Assembly: GCA_037953625.1 (NCBI GenBank)
Contig: CM075655.1
Location: 116,381,001-116,445,000, forward strand
Direction: 5' to 3'
Source of the DNA: Crotalaria pallida
Lineage: Eukaryota > Streptophyta > Magnoliopsida > Fabales > Fabaceae
DNA length: 64,000 nt
The translations under genes were made by a program, and so were the position numbers. This document shows, in pieces, positions 10,601-23,667 of the stretch (position 1 is its first letter; the number at the start of each line of letters is the position of its first letter). The notes below the pieces were generated by a model that worked only from the letters and a program-made list of their open reading frames with translations, had not been told where the DNA came from and made no database searches.

Positions 10601-10979
10601 GAGTTAGATCCATTGACATCAGGTATAAACTTGGTCACTTATACATTCACATAACTTTTTATTTATTAAGAAATTTGTCAATCCAACCGTTGAATTATAT
10701 GTTATTATCAAGTAGATCAAGTCTACAAAATTTCATAGAATATAAAAATTATTAGATACTTCATCCGACTATTCTATTTTATTAAATAAAACGTTATTTA
10801 AAATATTAGTAAATATGCATTATTACATTACATACTTATAAATCTCCGAATGATCTGAAATTCAGTATATATGATCGTCATGATAATAACATTTAATTCA
10901 ACGGTTGGATAATACATAAAAAATTATGTGAAGGTGTAAGTGACCAAATTTTACATCTGATATCAACATATCCTAACTC
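10601..10979. mobile_element. Foldback MITE, probable MULE type
   Basis: Inverted ends start GAGTTAGATC and finish ATCCTAACTC style, with arms of roughly 100 bases or more (TTGGTCACTTA...CACATAA against its complement). Flanks attaataaa and attaacaaa (10592-10600, 10980-10988) agree at 8 of 9 positions, supporting a 9-bp target duplication. It has no coding capacity. Confidence 0.75.
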
Positions 10980-10988
10980 ATTAACAAA

Positions 10989-13257
10989 ATGTATCTTCTT
11001 TTCGGTTATCCACCACTCAAAACTTCACAATCAAGCATGTTGATTTTGAAAAATTATTAGATTGATGAACTCTGAACAATTTTTCCCATGAACATGTGAA
11101 TGACGACGGAACGCATCAATTCATTACCTCCAATTTCGCCACATCTGTCAACTCGTCACAATAAACGGATTTTGCATCTTACTCCAGCTATACAATTAAT
11201 GGGACAATTAATATCCGGAGCCATAATCCACAACTGTCAACTGGTCAGAGCGAGCATACTGCATTTTGCCATTTTACTCCATCTACGTCCTATTACTTCC
11301 GTCCTTTGTATAATACTGTATTATTTTGAGAGAATTTATTTGGATTTTGTTAAGATGTGCTTTGAGATTTTTTGTTAAGAAATACTTTAAATAAAAATTT
11401 GTATTGAAGATTTAAGTTTAGTATTTTTTTTAATGTTTTAAATTGAATAGTCTTTTTCCAAGATAAAGTTATATCTTAACAAATATTTTAAAGATATTCT
11501 TTAGCATTTTCATTTTAAAAAAAAAACTATTATCATTAGTGATATTAAAATATAAATATTTGATATATTTTAAAAGTTATCTTTATTATTATTATTGAGA
11601 CAAAATAATATTTAATAAATAAATATTTTAGTTTATTAAAATAAATAATTAAATATTATTAAAAATCAAAATACGATTGTATAAATATGACAAGAAAATC
11701 ACAAAAAATCGAGAAAATATAAAATACGAAGCCATAAATGTGCAATCTTAAGAGCTTATTAGCAAAGCATAAGAATACCTTCAATGCTTAGTTTGGAGAA
11801 CATATGCTTAGTATGAGCATATAAGCTTAAAGAAAAATTATCATTAGAGCAAAAAATCTACCTATAGAAGTATACTATATGTTAGTATAAGTATATGTGT
11901 TTAGGCAAAAAGCAAAATTATTTATTAGTTACAGTAAATGTAGCGATTAATATGTAAAATATTTTTTAACATATAATCATAAAATGTATGTTAACATTAG
12001 AGTATTGAACTGGTAAAAAATAATATGCTAAAAAAATACTTTAAATCCTCTTTCCCTATCTCCGTAAAAAAAAATCAAAAATACTTTGTCTATAAAAAAA
12101 TGTTAAAGAATTACTAATAAGTGGAAAATAAAAAATGAATTTTAAGGATATATAAGATATGCTTAAAGATGCTCTAAATGACATATCAGTAATTTTGATG
12201 AAATTTGTGAGAAAAATTATTAATTAATTATGAACAATCATATTATTCATAATCCAAACCAATTATAATTAAGACACAATACAAATAATTATCTCATGGA
12301 ATTTTATCGGCATGAATGAATGAAGTACCGTGTACGTTTACGTTGAATACAATAATTTATTATTCATCCACGAGAAAGATCTTGACCTCGTTTTGTTTTT
12401 TAATGCACAAAATTCTGAACATGTCTTAGATGCTATCCTTTTCCGTTTTACTACTCTGTCTGTTCTAATTGGAACGTTGTTTCAAGAATTTCACATAAAT
12501 TAAAGAAATTATTTAATGTTAAAAATTTTAAGAGAATTATTAAATAATTTTACTATAACATTTTTACAGTACATTAATTATCACTTATTAGATATATTTT
12601 AATATATTAATTACAAGATTAAAGTTGGAAAAATTATTTATTAATAAATTATTGAATTACTAAAGCGGCAAATAATTTAAGTCAAGTTAAAAATGCTAAA
12701 GTAACAATAAAATAAGATGGATAAAATAGTATTTACGAGGTTGGAAATCGATTTCAACCCATTTAAGAGGGGAAAAAAGTATATAATGAATTTATTGTTG
12801 GTTTCGCACAATATCTCATTGCTTTATAAGTGAAAAATTGCCAGTAATAGACAAAAGTTAACGAATAATCTATATCATTTATTAAAAGGGTTTTTTTTAT
12901 CTAATGCACATGACGTATAGGATAATTCAGTTTGAAAAAGAAAAAGTACGTTTTTTTATATAAAAAATACATTTAATTAATTAAAATATAATTATTTATT
13001 TTTTTATCAATAAAGAATTATTTTTATATTTCATTAACCTATGAATGGTTAGGAAAAGTGTTTTTTTAAAGGAATCAAATATAATAAAAATTTATTAGGA
13101 AAATGTAATTTTGTATTATTGAAAGTACATTTATAATTATTTTTTCAATATCTAATCCTGTAACCTTGATTTGTCTCCTTATCAATATGCTAGAGAAATG
13201 GTGAATTAAACTTAGTCAGTGATACGAACAAAGAGTTAGTCAATTGCTCTAAGAATC
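10989..13257. other. AT-rich intergenic DNA
   Basis: About 2.3 kb of AT-rich sequence. A 92-residue frame at 11100-11378 has no recognisable domain, no upstream gene signals and no splicing partner, so it is not called. A TTAAGAGC/GCTCTAA pair near 11750 and 12175 could be the ends of an old MITE, but the match is short. Confidence 0.45.
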
Positions 13258-13275
13258 AACTTGTTCCATGAGTGT

Positions 13276-13480
13276 ACCCTAGCGAATTGTCCTAATGAAA
13301 ACTGGTTAGGCGCTTAGGAACTTTAAGGTTAAAGATTTGAGTTCCAGTGAGATAATAATTCCTGGGGAGCATCCATACCGCTGAGTAAAAGACTCGCACA
13401 GTTCACGGATCTGAGATGGATTAGTTAAGCCCAAGAAATATGAAATCCAGACAGCACCTGATTTCGAAAAAAAAAAAAAA
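13276..13480 (+). mobile_element. SINE with 17-18 bp target duplication
   Basis: It carries an A box (TGGTTAGGCGC, from 13303), a B-box region (GATTTGAGTTCC, 13334-13345) and a poly(A) tail. The flanks are aacttgttccatgagtgt (13258-13275) and acttgttccatgaatgt (13481-13497), one mismatch apart. At about 205 bp it is longer than the other SINEs here and belongs to a different family. Confidence 0.83.
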
Positions 13481-13575
13481 ACTTGTTCCATGAATGTGAT
13501 ATCAATCAAAGGCTAAAGCTTGATCTTAAAGATTTGATCACGCATCTAAAAAAATTAGTTACTCGTCGTCTCAAC

Positions 13576-14543
13576 TAGGGGTGTAAGTGATCCGGTCTGA
13601 GACGTTAGACCGGTCAGATCGGATCGGATCAGACCGAAAAAAGCAGTCCGGTCTGATCTCACGGTATGGTCCGGTCTCAAAATTTTAAGACCGCTTGTGT
13701 ATGGTCCGGTCCACGGTCTCACTATTTTTTAGACCGTTTGGACCAGACCGGACTTAGTACATATAACAATCAGTTAGTATTAGTAAGCCCATTTCCCATA
13801 CTAAGCCCATTTCCCAGCCTCATTCGTAATAGTCTAATACTATTGTAAAGAACTGCCCCCCATTTTCCCATTTCCCTAACCCTAAAACATGAACTGCACA
13901 ACCTTCTCTCCCCGGCGGCGGCTCGATTCTTCTTCACCACCGGCGCAACCGCTTCTCTTCATCGCTGCTATCGCGTTTATCGCTGCTGTGGGGCGTGGGC
14001 TGTGCCTTCTCTCTTCTCCATCGAAGTCTCCGTCGCCCCCTTCTCTCTTTGAAGCCGCCGCTTGCCGTCGCTGTTTTAGCTCCATCACCGTCAGCATCGC
14101 TCGCCACTCGCCTTCTCTCTTTCCATTCCATTTACATCATTGTCTCTTTCTTCGATTTCATGTTCATTCAGTTCTCTGTCTTCGATTTCGTTCATTGTCT
14201 TCGATTTCGATTTCGTTCACTACCTTCGTTCAGCATCGTTGTCTCATCTTCCCTGACTTGTTTCTCTGCACCTATGTTCATGTTAGGGACTCATTATTCC
14301 AAGACAGTGAACGAAGGAGAGGAAGGGCCAGAGAACTGGAGAAGGATGAAAGGGGCTTATTTTTTTTATTTTTTATTTACAAGTAATTATGGTCTAGATA
14401 GACCGGACCGGACCGTTACGGTCCGGTCCGATCTTTACATATTGAAAACTCTCAGACCGGACCAGACCGGACCACATTAATTTAATCGGTCCGGTCCCTA
14501 AAGTCCATCAAAGACTGGACCGGACCGGACCGTTACACCCCTA
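13576..14543. mobile_element. Non-autonomous hAT element
   Basis: The ends are TAGGGGTGTAA and TTACACCCCTA, the form usual for hAT elements, with 8-bp flanks gtctcaac and gtctcaaa (7 of 8 match). Both subterminal regions are packed with GGTCCGGTC/GACCGGACC words, which in hAT elements are candidate transposase-binding repeats. The middle (about 13890-14350) is much richer in GC than its surroundings and has open frames on both strands, but none reads as a hAT transposase. It resembles a leader or captured sequence, with polypyrimidine and Ser/Arg-rich translations. There is no evidence for an active gene inside. Confidence 0.82.
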
Positions 14544-14572
14544 GTCTCAAAAAAAAAAAAGTTACTCGTCTA

Positions 14573-15045
14573 TAAAGTATGTATACCTGATACTCTTAGT
14601 TAGGAAAAAAAAAAACCTCTTAAAGTCGGCATTAAAAAAATTGTGAGCGTGAACCAACAAAGTACGAGTACAACGGTCGATAAATAGTTGAGTTTCTTAA
14701 TCATGATGTCAGAGATTTGGTATCTGTCATGGATATGAAAAAAACTTTATTGATAAAGTCAAAGTCAAATTCAAAGCCCACTTAGATAATTTTCACATTT
14801 CCGAGAGAATTAATCTTCACTATCGACCGAAGGATATCCTTGATGCATAAAAAAACATAAGCGTGAGGACATCAACTTTTTACTTTTTTTTTAAAGAAAA
14901 AAAAACAGCGTAGAAAATAATGAGAAATCATGAACATATATGTTAGTTTTTATTCAGAATAATGATTGAAAGACTTACTTATAATATACACAAGATTTTG
15001 ATATTTGTTATTTTTTAAGTTATAAATGTCGCAATATTATCAGTA

Positions 15046-15125
<80 letters not shown>

Positions 15126-17597
15126 TCTCTTACGTAAGTTTCTAAATATATTTTTTTTTTTATTGATTGATTAAACAATGGACGGAGAAGTTTAATCTTC
15201 TACACTCACAATACCAAGAAAAATCTCTTAGACCCAAAAGAAGTCTTATCCAAGATATTGATAACGGCAGGATCTAAACATATCAAATTTGATAACATTA
15301 GGTTTTTTTAAATTATTTTTTCATTATTATCTATGTTGTTGATCCAAAAATCATGCAACTAAAAGCACAAAAAGTTCAATTATTTTTATTTTTTTCTTTC
15401 TCCGCACTATTTTTCTTTAGGTCTCCCACCTCCATCTTCATAACAGCTAAGCCAGATTCTTGGTTGAGGGAGAAGAATTAACATGGAAAGTATTTTTATA
15501 AAAGAGGAGGCATGTATACAAAGTTAAATTATATCAATTTTTACCTTATTCATAACTTTTTATACAATATGAATTTTACTAATTCATTCATATTAATATA
15601 ATTATACATTATCTAGATCATTTGTATAATTTTTTTTAAAACCTAATTCAATATATATTTAAATAATTCTATTTTCATATACTATAATTCATTAATTTTG
15701 AAGTATATAATTAAAGCATTGAATGATTTTAATTTTTTTTTTGAATTTTGATATAGTCAATTTGCAAGATAGAAACTTTCGATCCAATAATTAATTCAAT
15801 TAAATTTGACTTGAGGTGAGAGTTGTTAGTGGTGTAAGAGTTGATGTTATATAATTTCGAGTAAACGCACCCCTACTTGCTCCTCTTGTTTTATATGTGT
15901 TATTCATATAGCTTTTATCTTTGTTTTATATGTATTATTTTTTTGGAAACACAATACAAAATAATACCCTTTTTTTCTCAATTATACTCTTATTTATCAC
16001 AATTTTTTCTATCTCTTAGTTACTAATTATATAAATGTACTATAACATAAAGGTCAGGACACTTATTAAAAAGCTAAAAATATCTCAAATTCTAATATTA
16101 TTTAATCATTTATTAAAACTCGTGTATAATCTTAAAATACAATATTTGAAACAAAGGCAGTATTATATTGAAAATTAACATGAATAAACTCTGTGTATCA
16201 ACCATGTCAATATACTCAATCTGTAGTCAATCAATACTTCGTCTTGTACCAAGTATATTATAAAAAGTAGGTAAATAGTTACATTTCGAAATTTTAAAAA
16301 TACTTTAATATTACAATTTATTTTTTAGACTTTTTAAAAAGTATTCTAATATTATAATTTTATTGACTTAACTTATATTGAAAATCTTATAATTGTACAA
16401 ATATATTATTTTACGGTAAATAAGAGAAAAAATAATAAATATGTAGTATATAGTAAAAAAAACAAAATAATTTATAATTATAACCAAACTTTTTTTTAAA
16501 AGACAATTTATAAATAGGGTCGGAGGGAATATTAAATAGTAATTCATCATATCCTAAATATAAGCCTCATAAAATAAAAACATGTCATTTAATAAAGTTA
16601 ATTAGTATTGTTAGTGACATCCAAAATATATACATTTGTTACCCTTTTTCAAAACTACCATGTAATTATTATTAGAATTCTAAAAAATATTGAGTAAATA
16701 AAGATACTTGTAAAAAAAAAGTAATTAACAATGTTGAAAAATTAAAAAGTGGGTTTATATTAAGAAAAAAAATATATACGGGAGTTTATATTAGTATTTA
16801 AAAAACATAGTATTTGTTTTGGTCTTAAATATAAGATCAATTTGGAGAAATTGAATTTCATTGAGAAAATAAATTAATTTTGTTAATGATATTAGAAATA
16901 TAATATTTAATATATTTTTTTAAAATTATTCTTATAATTTTTATAAAAACTAAAAAAAATTGACTTAATAAAATTTTATTGAAAAAATTAAAATAAAATC
17001 TTATAAATAAAATAAAAATTAATGTAAAAACGTTTCTACCGGTACTTAAACGGTTTGGTTTTACCTTGGAGGTTCTTACCAACGGCGCTGTCGGTGGTCA
17101 CAGAAAGAAAAGAACAGAACAAGGGTTATTTACTTGGCAACGGTCTAATCTAACACCAGCACCAGCAACCAGTTAAAGTGCACCACTTCGCGTAACTGCA
17201 TAAGGATCCAACACCTGTGACTCTTGTGACCCCTCTTCCTTTACTTCCCTCTTCGTGATTCTCACTTTCCTAACATTAAAAAATAATAACATGTTTGTAC
17301 CCTTTTATCTAGTTGGGCCCCTTCTTGAAAGGGACTCCACCCCCCATCATTATTCAATTCGGTGAGTGTAGCCAGGTGTCCATGTGACTTCACTTTACTC
17401 CTTCCTCCCTCTTTCTCTCTGTCCCAAGCTCATACATTCATTTCACCTACACATGTCCAAACGAATACAGTATTACTCTTTCCGTCCCATCTTACAATAA
17501 TTTTTTTTTCCTATTTATAAATTATTACTTATATTTTATATGAAGTATTTATTGTTATTTTTTCTTATTGTCATTGGTCGATTAATATAAAATAATA
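14573..17597. other. AT-rich intergenic DNA with one GC-richer patch
   Basis: Mostly AT-rich DNA without supportable genes. It includes an AT dinucleotide tract, listed separately. GGGTCGGAGGGAATA at about 16518-16532 resembles one Stowaway end without a clear partner. From about 17040 to 17480 the composition becomes more balanced and pyrimidine-rich, as in a promoter or 5' leader, but no reading frame there is recognisable. Confidence 0.45.
15050..15123. repeat. (AT)n microsatellite, about 37 units
   Basis: An uninterrupted AT dinucleotide run. Confidence 0.97.
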
Positions 17598-17940
17598 TTC
17601 TCTCCCTTTTTTGAGTTTGGCCTTTTATACTATTTTCTTGTTTCACAATGTTTTGTCTTTTACATTTTCAATACATGAATTTTTTTCAATTTTAACCTCA
17701 TTCAATCATTTCATTCACTCCGCATTAATTATATTTTTATCATCTCTCACATCTCTAAACCACTATACATTAATTAATAGACACACTTACTAATAAAAAT
17801 TAAATACTACTACAATTTTAATTAAGGTATTAAATAAGGGCGTTTTGGACAAATCATACATAATACTTACAATAATCAACACTTTCTTAATCTATGTGCC
17901 CAAACATAAAAGGCCAAACACAATAAAACAGATGGAGTAT
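17598..17940. mobile_element. Stowaway-like MITE
   Basis: The left end, ctctcccttttttgag then tttggccttttata, pairs with the right end, read in complement as ctccatctgttttatt then tttggccttttatg. TA dinucleotides flank the ends. Typical of old Stowaway-like MITEs with CTCCCTC-type ends. The small open frame inside is not a gene. Confidence 0.6.
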
Positions 17941-18092
17941 ATTGTAGAATTCTCAATGCAAGTTAAGAGAATAAGACTTTAATATTAAAATACTTTTTTT
18001 AAAATTTCAAAAAACTTAACTACATTTCTTGATCCGTGTAATATATTTAAATATGACTTATAAATTGGAGCAGAATGACTACTGTCTCCTTC

Positions 18093-18094
<2 letters not shown>

Positions 18095-18133
<39 letters not shown>
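18095..18133. repeat. (AT)n microsatellite
   Basis: About 19 AT units. Confidence 0.95.
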
Positions 18134-18135
<2 letters not shown>

Positions 18136-18800
18136 CTTCTTAGATTCTTATAAATAAAAATAAAATAAGAGTCAAAAAGATTTTATATACAGAAATAGAG
18201 GGAGTGATACGATATTATTGGGAACATAAGCAACTTCAGAAGTTAAGCAACATTTTATACTTCTAGCAACGTTCATATACAAAAATACTATTTTTGGGCA
18301 ATTAGTTGATAAAAAATTTACTTCAACGGTTCACTACGCACACGAAGAAAAGAGAGCACCATGTTATATTATTTAAAGTTAGACACATAGATTAAAAAAA
18401 TAATTTTATTTCATTGTTGAAAAGAAAATAATTTTACAAGTGTAGAATATATTAAAAAGAGATCGATAAAAACGTAACGTTGAAAAAGAAATAAAAAAAA
18501 ATATTAAATTTTGAGACGATATAACACATGTAAAATAAGAATCATGTGTAATATTTTTATAAATATTAAATTTTCAATAAAATTTTCCCCAATTTAACAC
18601 AGAATCACTGTTGCTGTTCTAAAAAAAAAAAAAAAACACAGAATCACTATTTTGCTACTGTAATATTTATCTATAAAAATCATTACATATATTTTTATCA
18701 AAGAATAAGAAAAATAATAGTAGTACTATGTGACGCATGCTAATTGTGCGTGCCGTTAATTTTTTTTTTTTAAAAGTAATTTATTAGGAAATCATTATTC

Positions 18801-19107
18801 TCTCTATATAGACACATTAAATCAGAGTATCTTATAATTGATTTCAGTTGAGTAATTTGGGAAACATATTGATGTAAAAAAATCCAAGTTTTATTAGTAT
18901 GTAATAACGTGAGTGTTTCACAAAATTCTAAGAAGAAAGAGAGATATTGTTGTTATAAATACAAAGGTACATTATGGTGATGGGGTTTGCTTAGTTTCAT
19001 CTTCTTTCCTCTGTCTTGTTCTCCTCCAGGAGTTCATACACTTTAGTTCTTCTCTTATAAGGGACCACTTTCTAGATCCACCAAGTTGCTTCTCCTCTTG
19101 CCCATCC
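18801..19107 (+). promoter_or_regulatory. Possible core promoter and 5' leader of the O-fucosyltransferase gene
   Basis: ctctatatagac at 18802-18813 resembles a plant TATA box and lies about 300 bases before the start codon. The stretch after it would be a leader of roughly 260 bases. The TATA assignment is a guess from position and motif only. Sequence from 17941 to 18800 is AT-rich and otherwise featureless. Confidence 0.3.
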
Positions 19108-22100
19108 ATGATAATGGAGCTTGGGCATCAGAATCACCATTTACCTCATAGAGGATCAACACTTGTTACTCTTTTCCTACTTGCATTCTTTTTCACTTAT
19201 GTTTCCTCTTCTTCTTCTATCTACCCTGTAAGTAATGATGCTCTTCTCTTACCCTTCAAATCTTCATTCTTTTCTCTAACTAAATTCTTTCTATTTCTGG
19301 TTTTGTTGGAATAAAGAAATATGCTTTTTTTTCTTTCCTGCCAACCTTTTCTCTCTTTTTTATTTTCTCTTTATTACTTATTTTTAATGTTTTTTTTTTA
19401 AAAAATTTCCATGCTTGACTTGATTATTGTTAATGGAACTAAAAGCTCAACCATGGAGCTTGGTTCTGCTAATCAAGCTAGTCTTGCTAATGTAAAAAAT
19501 TATTTGTTGAAAGAGTTTTTAGTTTTTGCCCCTTGATTATGTCTTTCCAGCTCAACTTTGATTATTAGTTGGAATCTAAAGTGATTTTCAGATTAGGAGG
19601 GTCTCTTAAACCAAAATCTTACTACCATATATGAAGTTGGTTGCTAGTGGATTCTATAATATTCTTAATTACAATTTTTATTTTGTTATTGCTGGTTGTC
19701 GGTAGTCTTTGGAATTGCATAGTGAAGTTTATTGTGGAGAATGAAGTTTGATCACTTTTCATGTGAAAAGTGGTTACTATTATTTTCCCTCCTAGGGTGA
19801 AGAATCTAGTACTAGGTTCAAGTGTTATTTTGGCATCTAAGCAGAAAATAAGGGGAAAAAACTGAAATTGGTGACGTTTAGATTTGTTACTTATGGTTAA
19901 CATAATGCCACTAGTTAAAGGATCAATTGGCTTGGTCTGGTAGGTCAAACTTGTCTTTATGAGGCAATTTATTTAGATTTAGATTCATTCCTCATTTGGT
20001 GCGGTGGTGAGGATTGCTTGCTGTTAATTGTTATAATTTTTTTTAGCAAAGGCAAAAGAATTTAGTAAGTTCTTTATTTTCAAGGAAAAATTGTGTGTAC
20101 TCAACATAATGTGTGAATTTATTTGGTATTATGTTGAAGTTCCTTGCAATAGTTTCTTAGTGCCTAGTTCCTACTATCCATAATTTGTCATGCCACTAGA
20201 ATGAATCGATGAACAATAACCTCATAATGTTCATGCTTCTGAGTTCATTGTTTTTATTTTGAACATTTACATGTCATTTGTTATTAGTATATTGGCTTCT
20301 AGTGTCTTAAACTTGCTACTTGCTTTGTGTAGGAATTGAATCCTATAAAACCTAGGCACTCACGTCTTCTCAGGAGCGCTGTGCAACGTGAAACTGTAAG
20401 AGTTGATTGAGCAGTGAATACTTTTTCAAATGACTTGTTCTGGCTTGTGTTAGCGGTATCTGTTCACTCTATAACATTTTACTATTTTCTTTTTGTGTAG
20501 CCAACATCACAGCTTTCTGAACTGTGGTCACCTCTGGAAAACCAAGGATGGAAACCTTTTGTTGAATCTAATAAACCAAGTGAGTGAAATTATCATGTTT
20601 TGCGTTATCGTTTGCCATATCATCGAGAACAAAGCAAATTTTAGCATGTCTACTAGTCCATCTAATCTTTCCGTGACTTACACTTGATTTAAACAGCATT
20701 ACCAGAAAAATCCGAGGGATACATCCAGGTATTTCTTGATGGCGGCTTGAACCAGCAAAGGATGGGGGTAGGTATTTAAAGCCCTACTATTTCCGCCCAG
20801 AAGTTTTCTTGTGTCTTTGCATTGAAGATGTATAACATGTACTGAGTGTTTATTTATTTTGTGTAGATCTGTGACGCGGTTGCTGTTGCAAAGATACTGA
20901 ATGCAACTCTTGTGATCCCATACCTTGAATTAAATCCTGTCTGGAGAGATTCAAGGTGAGTCCAGAAACTATCCTTGCATTTTGGTGCATTTGTTTTTAT
21001 TCTTATCTTGCATGGTGTAGTATGCTGAGGTTCTTTACATTTTTATCTGCAGCTCCTTCATGGATATATTTGATGTGGATCACTTCATTGATGTACTGAA
21101 GGATGATATTTCCATAGTTAAAGAGCTGCCCGAAGAGTACTCATGGAGCACTAGGGAGTACTATTCTACTGCTATTCGAGAAACCAGAATCAAGGCTGCA
21201 CCTGTGCATGCAACTGCCCACTGGTATCTGGAAAATGTTTTGCCTGTCTTACAGAGGTTGGTAGTTACCTGAATGTGTTATTAAATTCTAAAGCACGAGT
21301 TGAATGTTTGGGACCGGTTATTTTATGCATAATTAATTCATTGATTAAGCTAGACCTTTTTATTAATAATCACATGTACCACTCTTGTTTAGATGATTAT
21401 TAGTAATATTATATATGATTTCGCGGTGGACATCTGCAGAGCGGCAATCATCACCACTTTGTATGGTTCTGCAAATTAATGGTTAAAGATAACGAAGTTA
21501 ATTTTTATCCTCAGTTTGTTAAATTTGGGGGAAACTGTCAAAGGGATGAGTTGTAGCTAATCATACATAAAAAAAATAGCTTAATTAAGACTTCTGAGTC
21601 TTTTTCCCTTGTCGAGGACTCGAGCATGTCATGAATTTTTTTTTTCCATGAAGCTACTCTTCATATTGGAATTTGATGTTCATTGCAGATTCCAAGGATG
21701 TGAGGCTACTGGAAAGGTTGCCCTTTTGGCTTTGGGTATATTTTTAGAATGTAAAATAGTCTTTGATGTTTTGAATATTGTACTCTCGGTTTATATATGA
21801 TGACATGACTGGATTTAACATTTAAGGCGTAGATTTGTGCTGATGCCATCATTGTATATTCTCTCAGGATTATGCTTCTAATATCCTGGCATGATTTTTT
21901 TGGTGCAGTTATGGCCTTGCTGCAATCTCTCCATTTTCTCACCGCCTGACTTTTGACAATGTGCCGGTGGATATCCAACACCTACGTTGTAAAGTCAACT
22001 TTGAAGCTTTAATTTTTGTTCCTCACATCAGAACACTTGGAGATGCTCTTATCAGCCGCCTTCGCTATCCCCAAGGATCTGAAGAAGCAATGGGAAGCAA

Positions 22101-23667
22101 CTACCTGCAAGAGGTTACTGATGCAGGTGATAGAAAGAAGGCAGGGAAATTTGTTGCAGTACACCTTCGATTTGATAAGGTATTTGCCTATTAATTTATT
22201 GATAATAATCTATCTATATGTGGCAGTAACACTTGTTTTTGACTCCTTTTTTTTTTAAATAATTTTGTGGTGTAACTATCTTGTACATTATGAGTCTTTG
22301 ATACTTTCATTAGCATCTAGATGACACCTTATCTGGTCATTATTGCTTATTAAAAAGGTTAATTTTACTGGAAGAGTAGTAAAAGTTGTCTATACAGAAG
22401 TCACAATAGGTAAATTGATCCAATTTAGTTCGCAATATAGGATATAAGATTGTATTGGAATTTGAAAATGACACCAGGGTGTTGGATCGGTTGCTTCATT
22501 TGTGGAACAGTTCAATCTTTTGTTACAAACATTTTATCTGTAAATTTTGGAGTTTAGGGTCTAATTTAACTTTGTTGGCAGGATATGGCAGCCCATTCAG
22601 CCTGCGATTTCGGCGGCGGAAAAGCTGAGAAATTGGCACTTGCAAAGTATAGACAGGTGATTTGGCAGGGAAGGGTTCTTAATTCCCAATTCACCGATGA
22701 AGAGTTGAGGAGTCAAGGTCGTTGCCCAATGACTCCAGAAGAGATTGGATTGTTGCTAGCAGCTTTGGGATTTGACAACAGCACTCGTTTGTATCTCGCC
22801 TCTCACAAGGTTGGATCATGTTGCTTAGCTTGACGATGCAGTAATGTTTGTCATTTTTCTAAAAATATTAAGATGATTCTGTTTCTCTTATTTCTAAGTG
22901 AAGTTGCTGTGTTTTCCAGGTCTATGGTGGAGAAGCAAGGATTTCAACTTTGAGGCAATTGTTCCCTCTGATGGAAGACAAAAGGAGCCTCACAACACCT
23001 TCAGAGCGTTTGCTGATAAAGGGAAAGGCTTCTCTATTAGCCGCAGTTGATTACTATGTTGGCATGCATAGTGATATCTTCATCTCTGCTTCCCCAGGAA
23101 ACATGCACAATGCAATGGTGAGTTGTGCTATCTGCTTTTTGGTTTAGAATCTGAAATGCTCTATGATCACTTAACAGGTCTAGAATAATGATAAAGGACT
23201 AAGACTTGTATATTATTATGAATATGAATATACATCCAAGAGTCAGCTCAGTTGGTATAGCTACGACTGGACAAGAAGTGAGAGTGCTCCGGTTCAAATG
23301 TCCGGAAGTGCACTCTCTACCTCCTCCCCAAAAAAAAAGGAAAAGAAAAATTCTTTGCCTAATAAAAAAATACTAATGAATAAGAATATAGCAGGGTGTT
23401 ATTGGAAAGACTCTGGAATTGAATCATTGCTGATGATCATTGTTTTGGTTATGATAGGTTGGACACAGGACTTACTTGAACTTAAAGACCATAAGGCCAA
23501 ACATGCAATTGATGGGCCAACTCTTTTTGAATAAAGCCATTGAATGGTCAGAGTTCCAGGAAGCGGTGGTTGAAGGTCACCAAAATAGACAAGGTCAACT
23601 CAGGCTGAGAAAGCCAAAACAGTCCATATACACATATCCTGCTCCTGATTGCATGTGCCAAGCTTAA
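19108..23667 (+). CDS. Plant O-fucosyltransferase family protein, complete
   Basis: A predicted Golgi type II membrane glycosyltransferase of the plant O-FucT (GT106/GT65-like) family; the acceptor is not known from sequence. Ten exons: 19108-19227, 20333-20395, 20501-20579, 20697-20767, 20867-20955, 21053-21256, 21909-22179, 22582-22809, 22920-23117 and 23458-23667, about 510 residues, all GT-AG with phase kept. An N-terminal hydrophobic anchor lies near residues 17-35 (LVTLFLLAFFFTYV). Family motifs in order: FLDGGLNQQRMGICDAVAVA, ATLVIPYLELNPVW, FMDIFDVDHFIDVL, AISPFSHRL, AVHLRFDKDMAAHSACDFGG (sugar-nucleotide binding HLRF/DM region), LYLASHKVYGG and SASPGNMHNAMVGHR. A second in-frame ATG at 19114 could be the start instead. 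Its 3' end faces the MSL2-type gene, 976 bases away. Intron 9 holds a SINE. Confidence 0.93.
23233..23377 (+). mobile_element. SINE inside intron 9 of the O-fucosyltransferase gene
   Basis: A tRNA-like A box (CAGCTCAGTTGGTATAG, from 23244) and a B box (GGTTCAAATGTCC, 23291-23303) are followed by an A-rich tail. Possible flanks are gaatatgaatata (23220-23232) and gaataagaatata (23378-23390), one mismatch. It is not a real tRNA gene because the acceptor-stem halves do not pair. Confidence 0.7.

Noticed and set aside
11100..11378. 92-residue open frame on the plus strand
   Set aside because: No recognisable domain, no splice partners, and it lies alone in AT-rich DNA. Frames of this length occur by chance.
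13889..14480. Open frames of up to 165 residues on both strands in the GC-rich patch
   Set aside because: They lie inside a hAT element, have low-complexity Ser/Arg/Leu translations, overlap one another on both strands and match no transposase motif.
21689..21730. Exon-like acceptor (ttcattgcag) inside intron 6 of the O-fucosyltransferase gene
   Set aside because: Using it would interrupt the conserved VLQSYGLAAISPFSH segment, which is restored exactly by joining 21256 to 21909.
23240..23310. tRNA gene
   Set aside because: It has A and B boxes, but the arms do not form a cloverleaf, and an A-rich tail with flanking repeats fits a SINE.
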